5,234 nucleotides of DNA from positions 1,565,480-1,570,713 of the forward strand of contig CP070725.1 of NCBI GenBank assembly GCA_020350845.1, read 5' to 3'. The position numbers and the translations under genes are program-made. The notes beneath the pieces are model-generated. The model saw only the letters and a program-made list of their open reading frames with translations, had not been told where the DNA came from and did not search any database. The stretch is from Candidatus Bipolaricaulota bacterium (GTDB lineage Bacteria > Bipolaricaulota > Bipolaricaulia > UBA7950 > UBA9294). Of this stretch, positions 1-3,552 are shown piece after piece (position 1 is the stretch's first letter; each line of letters opens with the position of its first letter).

Positions 1-715
1 GCACTTCCTCGAGGGCAAGGAAGCGACCCAAGAGGAGCTGTTTCACACCTTCAACGAGCTGCATGGGAGTGAGAAGCAGATCGTGCTGTGCAGCGATCGA
101 GCGCCGGAGAGTCTCGCGGGACTCCAGGAGCGACTCGTCTCCCGCTTCCGGTGGGGTCTCGTCGCCGACATCCAGCCTCCGGATCTCGAGACACGGATCG
201 CCATCCTTCGCGAGAAGGCGCTGAACCATGGGGTGACACTCGATGACTCGATCCTCGAGCTCATCGCAAGCCGCATCTCCTCCAACATCAGGGCCCTGGA
301 GGGAGCGCTGATCAAGGCGATCGCATACGCCGAACTCGAAGGCGAGCAACTCACCGCAGCGAAGGTCGAGACCGTGCTCCCCGAGGAGGGCAAGCGGGAA
401 CGCCTCGCGATTCACCACATCAAGGATGAGGTGACCTCCCGCTACCATCTCAGCAAGGACGATCTCGAGGGGCCGAGCCGGAAGAAGGAGATCGCGCAGG
501 CTCGTCACATCGCGATCTACTTGTCGCGCGAACTCACGGAGCAGTCCTTCCCCGCCATCGGGAAGGCATTCGGCGACCGCGACCACTCGACCGTCATGCA
601 CTCCCACGTGCGCATCAAGGAGCTCCTGACGGACACTCCTCTCCTCTACTCCGAGATCCGCGAGATCGAAGACAACCTGCGCTCACGATATGTCTTCCCG
701 GGCCACTCACCATGA
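1..715 (+). CDS. dnaA: Chromosomal replication initiator protein DnaA, 5'-truncated by window edge
   Basis: DnaA is the AAA+ ATPase that binds DnaA boxes at oriC, forms a helical oligomer and melts the origin. The first full codon is at base 2, and 237 codons are visible before the TGA at 713-715. The fragment opens with HFLEGKEATQEELFHTFNEL, the stretch right after Walker B in DnaA. It continues with a sensor-1 region (LCSDRAP, local residues about 29-35), the arginine-finger region (GLQERLVSRFRWGL, 40-53) and a sensor-2 helix (SNIRALEG, about 94-101). Domain IV covers roughly 135-230, with the helix-turn-helix signature GKAFGDRDHSTVMHS. The D-H-S-T residues match the base-contacting DHTT of E. 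coli DnaA, with one conservative T to S change. Domains I, II and Walker A lie outside the window. There is no frameshift. The gene runs into a DnaA-box cluster immediately downstream. Identity is very secure; the GTG at 83 is only an internal codon. Confidence 0.98.
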   Translation, partial: HFLEGKEATQEELFHTFNELHGSEKQIVLCSDRAPESLAGLQERLVSRFRWGLVADIQPPDLETRIAILREKALNHGVTLDDSILELIASRISSNIRALEGALIKAIAYAELEGEQLTAAKVETVLPEEGKRERLAIHHIKDEVTSRYHLSKDDLEGPSRKKEIAQARHIAIYLSRELTEQSFPAIGKAFGDRDHSTVMHSHVRIKELLTDTPLLYSEIREIEDNLRSRYVFPGHSP

Positions 716-758
716 GCGAGCGGTCGCATCCCTGCACCCAGTCCCCCCCGCGCCCAGC

Positions 759-821
759 TGTGGATAACCCTGTGGATAACCCGAGTGAAAGGCCTTCAAG
801 ACAGCGCTTCCCTGTGGACAA
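759..821 (+). repeat. Left DnaA-box array (TGTGGA orientation)
   Basis: Three boxes read TGTGGATAA (759-767), TGTGGATAA (771-779) and TGTGGACAA (813-821). The first two match the reverse complement of consensus TTATCCACA exactly; the third has one mismatch. Start-to-start distances are 12 and 42 bp, close to one and four helical turns, so all three could present DnaA on a similar face of the DNA. All three share the extended core TGTGGA(T/C)AAC. Confidence 0.88.
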
Positions 822-826
822 CCAGA

Positions 827-844
827 CTCTTGGATTCCCAAGGG
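827..844. repeat. Small inverted repeat between the two DnaA-box arrays
   Basis: CTTGG (829-833) pairs with CCAAG (838-842) around the 4-base loop ATTC, and a T-G plus a C-G pair extend the stem to seven. It lies at the point where box orientation switches from TGTGGA to TCCACA. No T-run follows, so it is a poor intrinsic terminator for dnaA. A role as an architectural element or mRNA 3'-end hairpin is possible but unproven. Confidence 0.35.
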
Positions 845-847
845 AGG

Positions 848-955
848 TTGTCAACACTCGATCTCCACAGCGCTTGACGGTTCCCGACAGGCTTTCCACA
901 GGACTCTCCACAACGAAGATTGCCTTCCACACGGAGCAAGCACCGCTTTTCCACA
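848..955 (-). repeat. Right DnaA-box array (TCCACA orientation)
   Basis: Boxes opposed to the left array: TTGTCAACA (848-856, two mismatches to TTATCCACA), ATCTCCACA (861-869, two), CTTTCCACA (892-900, two), CTCTCCACA (904-912, two), CCTTCCACA (923-931, three) and TTTTCCACA (947-955, one). Five of the six keep the core TCCACA, at 864, 895, 907, 926 and 950. The weaker members could be low-affinity sites filled cooperatively by ATP-DnaA; that role is inferred. The final box is the best match and sits nearest the probable melting site. Confidence 0.72.
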
Positions 956-1010
956 AGCCGGCAGCGTCCCTACTACAACAACTAGCTCTTTCAGGTTCAT
1001 GAATGAGATA
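956..1010 (+). other. Probable origin unwinding element: GC-rich spacer, DnaA-trio-like run, AT-rich stretch
   Basis: After the TTTTCCACA box comes a GC-rich 14-base spacer (956-969). Then come the triplets CTA-CTA-CAA-CAA-CTA (970-984), which on the complementary strand read 3'-GAT-GAT-GTT-GTT-GAT-5'. Three of the five fit the DnaA-trio consensus 3'-(G/A)AT-5'; the two middle ones have T at the centre. Bases 971-1010 contain only 14 G/C in 40, a sharp drop from the surrounding GC-rich DNA. In B. subtilis this order (box, GC-rich, trios) directs DnaA onto a single strand and opens the duplex. The element overlaps the first codons of dciA. Confidence 0.6.
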
Positions 1011-1535
1011 GAAGCTGTTCTCCAACGGTGTGGCCTCAAGGAGGAGTTCGATCGCCAACGGGCGCTTCTCGTGATCGAGGATCTCCTCCCCGAACGCCTG
1101 CGCCCCTATGTGACGGCGGAGGCACTCCGGCAGGATGTCCTCGTCCTCGGGGTCTCGTCGTCCTCGGTGATTCAGGAGCTGAGTTACCTCCGCGACTGTC
1201 TCGTCCGCGATGTCAACAACAATCTAGGGCGGGAGGTGGTCCGCCGAATCCGCTTCCGTCCGGTGGTTCCTCAACGAAGCGAGGATCCGAAGCGTGTCCT
1301 TCACGTGAGACCAGAACTACGGGAGGAAGCAGCTTCTCGCTTCGATGAGCTTGAGGCCTCTCCGATCCGGGAGGCGTTCTCCAATCTCTATGTGACCGAG
1401 CAGGCACGCCAGGAGACATTGCTCGAGCATGGGGGAACGCGCTGTACCCGTTGCGGTGTGGTCTTCATGGGGGAGAACGCGACGTGCCCCGGGTGCGCCT
1501 ACGATCCCGTTGAGGGATCGCGTGATGGCGACTAG
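999..1535 (+). CDS. dciA: DciA-type helicase loader (DUF721 domain) with C-terminal zinc ribbon
   Basis: This 178-aa protein has an N-terminal DUF721 region (about residues 5-90). The family pattern is visible: an N-terminal helix, the strand DVLVLGVSSSSVIQEL (46-61) matching the usual 'g.L.V.v.ss.w.qeL', then helices ending in VVRRIRF. DciA is the ancestral, widespread partner that helps load the DnaB replicative helicase in bacteria lacking DnaC or DnaI. A charged linker (about 91-145) leads to a zinc-ribbon motif, CTRC (149-152) and CPGC (163-166), with ten residues between the pairs; core DciA proteins do not need this part. The ATG at 999 keeps the full N-terminal helix; the only SD-like bases are a weak AGG at 993-995. 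It lies immediately beside the probable unwinding site and 12 bp before hslV. The domain call is firm; helicase loading here is inferred from the family and position. The zinc ribbon could bind DNA or protein. Confidence 0.85.
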   Translation: MNEIEAVLQRCGLKEEFDRQRALLVIEDLLPERLRPYVTAEALRQDVLVLGVSSSSVIQELSYLRDCLVRDVNNNLGREVVRRIRFRPVVPQRSEDPKRVLHVRPELREEAASRFDELEASPIREAFSNLYVTEQARQETLLEHGGTRCTRCGVVFMGENATCPGCAYDPVEGSRDGD

Positions 1536-1538
1536 AAT
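1510..1538 (+). promoter_or_regulatory. Probable sigma70-type promoter for hslVU
   Basis: A -35 box TTGAGG (1510-1515, 4 of 6 to TTGACA) is separated by exactly 17 bp from a -10 box TAGAAT (1533-1538, 5 of 6 to TATAAT). The -10 overlaps the dciA stop codon TAG. Only 9 nt separate it from the hslV ATG, so transcription would start at or a few bases before the start codon. hslV has no recognisable Shine-Dalgarno sequence, consistent with a leaderless or near-leaderless transcript. Read-through from dciA is also possible. Confidence 0.5.
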
Positions 1539-1547
1539 ACGGTTCTC

Positions 1548-2093
1548 ATGAGCATTCTGCGGTCAACGACGATTCTTGCGGTGCGGTCGGAGTCCGAACG
1601 CTGCGCGGTCATCGCGAGTGATGGGCAAGCGACGCTCGATACCGTCGTCGTCAAGAGCCAGACGAAGAAGGTCTATCAGATCTTCGATGGCGCCGTTCTT
1701 GTCGGGTTTGCCGGCGCGACGGCGGACTGTCTTGCCCTCCTGGACAAGTTCGAGGGGCAGCTTCGCAAGCACAACGGGCAGCTGCGACGCTCGGCCGTGG
1801 AGCTCACGAAGGAGTGGCGAACCGATCGCGTCCTTCGCCATCTGGAGGCGGTCCTCGCAGCGGCGAGCGAGGAGGGACTACTGATGATCTCCGGGAGCGG
1901 AGACGTCCTCGAGCCCGATGACGGAATCCTTGGCATCGGCTCGGGCGGGCCCTATGCGCTGGCGGCGGGTCGGGCATTGCTCAGCGCGGGGTCACTCTCC
2001 GTGGAGGAGGTCGCTCGCCGCGCCCTCGAGATCGCGGCGAAGATCGACATCTACACCAATGATGAGATCGTCCTCGAGCAGGTCCGTTGGTAG
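1548..2093 (+). CDS. hslV: ATP-dependent protease subunit HslV (ClpQ), threonine peptidase
   Basis: HslV is the proteasome-beta-like peptidase that forms a double hexamer capped by HslU and degrades cytoplasmic proteins. The 181-aa product starts MSILRS followed by TTILAVR; by alignment with E. coli (mature TTIVSVR) the nucleophile is Thr7, so a six-residue propeptide must be removed. Active-site partners are visible: Asp25 in SDGQATL, Lys41 (second K of TKKV, equal to E. coli Lys33) and Ser132 in GSGGPYALAAGRALL. Other family blocks are VGFAGATAD (52-60), ELTKEWRTDRVLRHLEA (85-101) and IYTNDEI near the end. Two extra residues lie between strands 1 and 2 compared with E. coli, and the usual AGDGQ is ASDGQ. 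The ATG at 1548 has no clear Shine-Dalgarno. hslU follows after 7 bp, indicating co-transcription. Confidence 0.97.
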   Translation: MSILRSTTILAVRSESERCAVIASDGQATLDTVVVKSQTKKVYQIFDGAVLVGFAGATADCLALLDKFEGQLRKHNGQLRRSAVELTKEWRTDRVLRHLEAVLAAASEEGLLMISGSGDVLEPDDGILGIGSGGPYALAAGRALLSAGSLSVEEVARRALEIAAKIDIYTNDEIVLEQVRW

Positions 2094-2097
2094 GTGA
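2092..2097 (+). promoter_or_regulatory. Ribosome binding site of hslU
   Basis: AGGTGA lies only 3 nt before the hslU ATG and overlaps the hslV stop codon TAG (2091-2093). The spacing is short, so translation may depend partly on ribosomes finishing hslV (coupling). No in-frame ATG, GTG or TTG occurs between here and the conserved LTPRQIV block, which supports the ATG at 2101. Confidence 0.55.
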
Positions 2098-2100
2098 GAC

Positions 2101-3471
2101 ATGGACTCCCTCATTGAGATCGGTGGAGACCGCGTCGGAGGACTGACCCCGCGTCAGATCGTTGCCGAGCTCGACAAGTACATCGTGGGACAAGACGCGG
2201 CGAAGCGGTCGGTGGCGATCGCACTGCGCAATCGGATGCGCAGGATGCAGGTCGAAGGGGAGATCCACGACGAGATCCGCCCCAAGAACATCCTCATGAT
2301 CGGTCCGACGGGCGTCGGCAAGACGGAGATCTCGCGCAGGCTTGCGCGCCTGACGGACTGTCCGTTCATCAAGGTCGAAGCGACGAAGTTCACCGAGGTG
2401 GGCTACGTCGGTCGCGATGTCGAGTCCATGATCCGTGACCTGGTCGACATCGGTATCGATATGGTGCGCGAGGACGAGATCCTCCAAGTGGAGGAAGAGG
2501 CGGAGCGGATCGTCACCAATCAGTTGGTGGACGGCCTTCTTCCGGAGTCCGTAGAGGAGACGACGGAAGAGCGTGCGGAGAGCGCACGCCGCACGCGAGA
2601 GAAGCTGCGCGCGAAGCTCATCAGCGGAGATCTCGAAGAGCGCTACATCGAGATCATGGTCGAGGAGCAAGTCATCCCGCAGATGGAGCTGTTCAGCCAG
2701 GACGGGATGGATCACATCGGCGTCGACATGGGAGACATGCTCTCCGGACTGCTCCCGCCGTCGCGGAAGAAGCGCAGGCTGCGCATCCGCGACGCCCGCC
2801 CGATCCTCTTCGAGCAGGCGCTCGACTCGTTGATCAACGCCGAGGATGTTCGCACGCGTGGCCTCAACCTCGCGGAGCAGATGGGGATCGTCTTCCTCGA
2901 CGAGCTGGACAAGGTCGCCGCGGGAGGGCGTGAGGAGACCGGCGGCCCCGGGGTGTCACGGCAGGGCGTCCAGCGCGATCTCCTTCCTCTCCTCGAGGGG
3001 ACGACCGTCCGCACCCGCTACGGCGTGGTGACCACAGAGAACATCCTGTTCATCGCCGCCGGGGCATTCAACATGTCGAAGCCGTCGGACCTGATCCCCG
3101 AGCTACAGGGTCGCCTGCCGATTCGCGTCGAGCTCGACAGCCTGACCGCCGATGAGTTCGAGAGGATCTTGAGCGAGCCGAAGGATGCCCTCGTGAAGCA
3201 GTATCGGGCGTTGCTCGCGACCGAGGAGGTCGAGCTCGCGTTCGACGAAGGGGCGATCCGGGAGATCGCAGCGATCGCCTTTGACCTCAATCAGACGACC
3301 GAGAACATCGGTGCACGGCGCCTCGCCACGGTGATGGAGAAGCTGATGGAGGAGATCTCCTTCTCAGCAGAGGAACACGCCGGTCAAGAGGTGCGCATCG
3401 ACCAGGAGTACGTGCGAACGCGTCTCGCAGACATCAGCCAGGACCCGGATCTCTCGCGCTATATCCTGTAG
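2101..3471 (+). CDS. hslU: ATP-dependent protease ATPase subunit HslU (ClpY)
   Basis: HslU is the hexameric AAA+ unfoldase that recognises substrates and threads them into HslV. The protein has 456 residues; E. coli HslU has 443. Family blocks in order: LTPRQIVAELDKYIVGQ (15-31), Walker A GPTGVGKT (68-75), pore loop GYVGRDVES (101-109), a charged intermediate (I) domain (about 115-245), Walker B IVFLDELDK (263-271), sensor-1 region IAAGAFNMSKPSDLIPEL (318-335), arginine-finger region QGRLPIRVEL (336-345, Arg338) and sensor 2 ENIGARRL (401-408). The C-terminus DLSRYIL corresponds to the tail that docks into HslV and opens its active sites; E. coli ends DLSRFIL. The N-terminus has about ten residues more than E. 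coli. It is the second gene of the hslVU unit, and all key residues are present, so a working protease pair is expected. Confidence 0.98.
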   Translation: MDSLIEIGGDRVGGLTPRQIVAELDKYIVGQDAAKRSVAIALRNRMRRMQVEGEIHDEIRPKNILMIGPTGVGKTEISRRLARLTDCPFIKVEATKFTEVGYVGRDVESMIRDLVDIGIDMVREDEILQVEEEAERIVTNQLVDGLLPESVEETTEERAESARRTREKLRAKLISGDLEERYIEIMVEEQVIPQMELFSQDGMDHIGVDMGDMLSGLLPPSRKKRRLRIRDARPILFEQALDSLINAEDVRTRGLNLAEQMGIVFLDELDKVAAGGREETGGPGVSRQGVQRDLLPLLEGTTVRTRYGVVTTENILFIAAGAFNMSKPSDLIPELQGRLPIRVELDSLTADEFERILSEPKDALVKQYRALLATEEVELAFDEGAIREIAAIAFDLNQTTENIGARRLATVMEKLMEEISFSAEEHAGQEVRIDQEYVRTRLADISQDPDLSRYIL

Positions 3472-3500
3472 AACGGCGAATGTTGCTGCCGTTGCCGTTC
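3471..3500. terminator. Inverted repeat after hslU, possible weak terminator or mRNA end
   Basis: GAACGGC (3471-3477) pairs perfectly with GCCGTTC (3494-3500); a G-T and an A-T pair can add to the stem, leaving a loop of about 12 bases. A second copy of GCCGTT at 3488-3493 gives an alternative shorter hairpin. No T-run follows, so it is not a standard intrinsic terminator. It may stabilise the hslVU mRNA 3' end, or be fortuitous. Confidence 0.3.
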
Positions 3501-3521
3501 AGCATCACCTCCAGCTACCAT
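3492..3521 (+). promoter_or_regulatory. Weak candidate promoter for thrS
   Basis: TTGCCG (3492-3497, 4 of 6 to TTGACA) and TACCAT (3516-3521, 4 of 6 to TATAAT) are 18 bp apart and 31 bp upstream of the thrS ATG. The match is modest and could occur by chance. The 81-bp gap and the strong ribosome site make an independent thrS transcript plausible. It overlaps the 3' arm of the inverted repeat after hslU. Confidence 0.25.
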
Positions 3522-3540
3522 ATCGCATTCCCCAAGGGAG

Positions 3541-3547
3541 AAGGAGG
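3541..3547 (+). promoter_or_regulatory. Strong ribosome binding site of thrS
   Basis: AAGGAGG is an exact Shine-Dalgarno sequence with 5 nt to the ATG at 3553. It fixes the thrS start and is much stronger than the sites before dciA, hslV and hslU, suggesting high translation of thrS. Confidence 0.85.
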
Positions 3548-3552
3548 GAAGC

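Larger units (their letters stand above)
716..998. other. oriC: Candidate chromosomal replication origin (oriC) between dnaA and dciA
   Basis: This 283-bp gap holds no convincing gene. It has two perfect DnaA boxes (TGTGGATAA at 759-767 and 771-779), two one-mismatch boxes (TGTGGACAA 813-821; TTTTCCACA 947-955) and about five weaker ones. Right of the last box come a GC-rich spacer (956-969), a triplet run resembling DnaA-trios (970-984) and an AT-rich stretch (971-1010, 14 G/C of 40) reaching into the dciA start. Box cluster, trio and AT-rich DNA beside dnaA is the established signature of a bacterial oriC; in B. subtilis the unwinding site also lies just downstream of dnaA. That this is the working origin is an inference. 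A second box cluster could lie upstream of dnaA, outside the window. Confidence 0.85.

Noticed and set aside
874..879. TTGACG as a -35 box for a dciA promoter inside the origin.
   Set aside because: It matches TTGACA at 5 of 6, but no acceptable -10 lies 16-18 bp downstream. The site is embedded in the DnaA-box array.
712..1002. A 96-codon + strand reading frame starting ATGA at the end of dnaA.
   Set aside because: Its codons are the DnaA boxes themselves (for example VDNPVDNP from tandem TGTGGATAA). There is no ribosome site or recognisable domain, and the region is better explained as the origin.
615..1058. A 147-codon minus-strand frame across the origin.
   Set aside because: It overlaps the dnaA and dciA ends and the box arrays, shows no domain, and its peptide pattern comes from TTATCCACA-type repeats.
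1981..2715. A 244-codon minus-strand frame opposite hslV and hslU.
   Set aside because: It is antisense to conserved codons of both proteins; its D/H/R/L-rich composition is typical of shadow frames in GC-rich DNA.
3472..3552. A T-box or threonine attenuation leader before thrS.
   Set aside because: The gap is only 81 bp, with no T-box sequence, no Thr-rich leader peptide and no terminator with a T-run.
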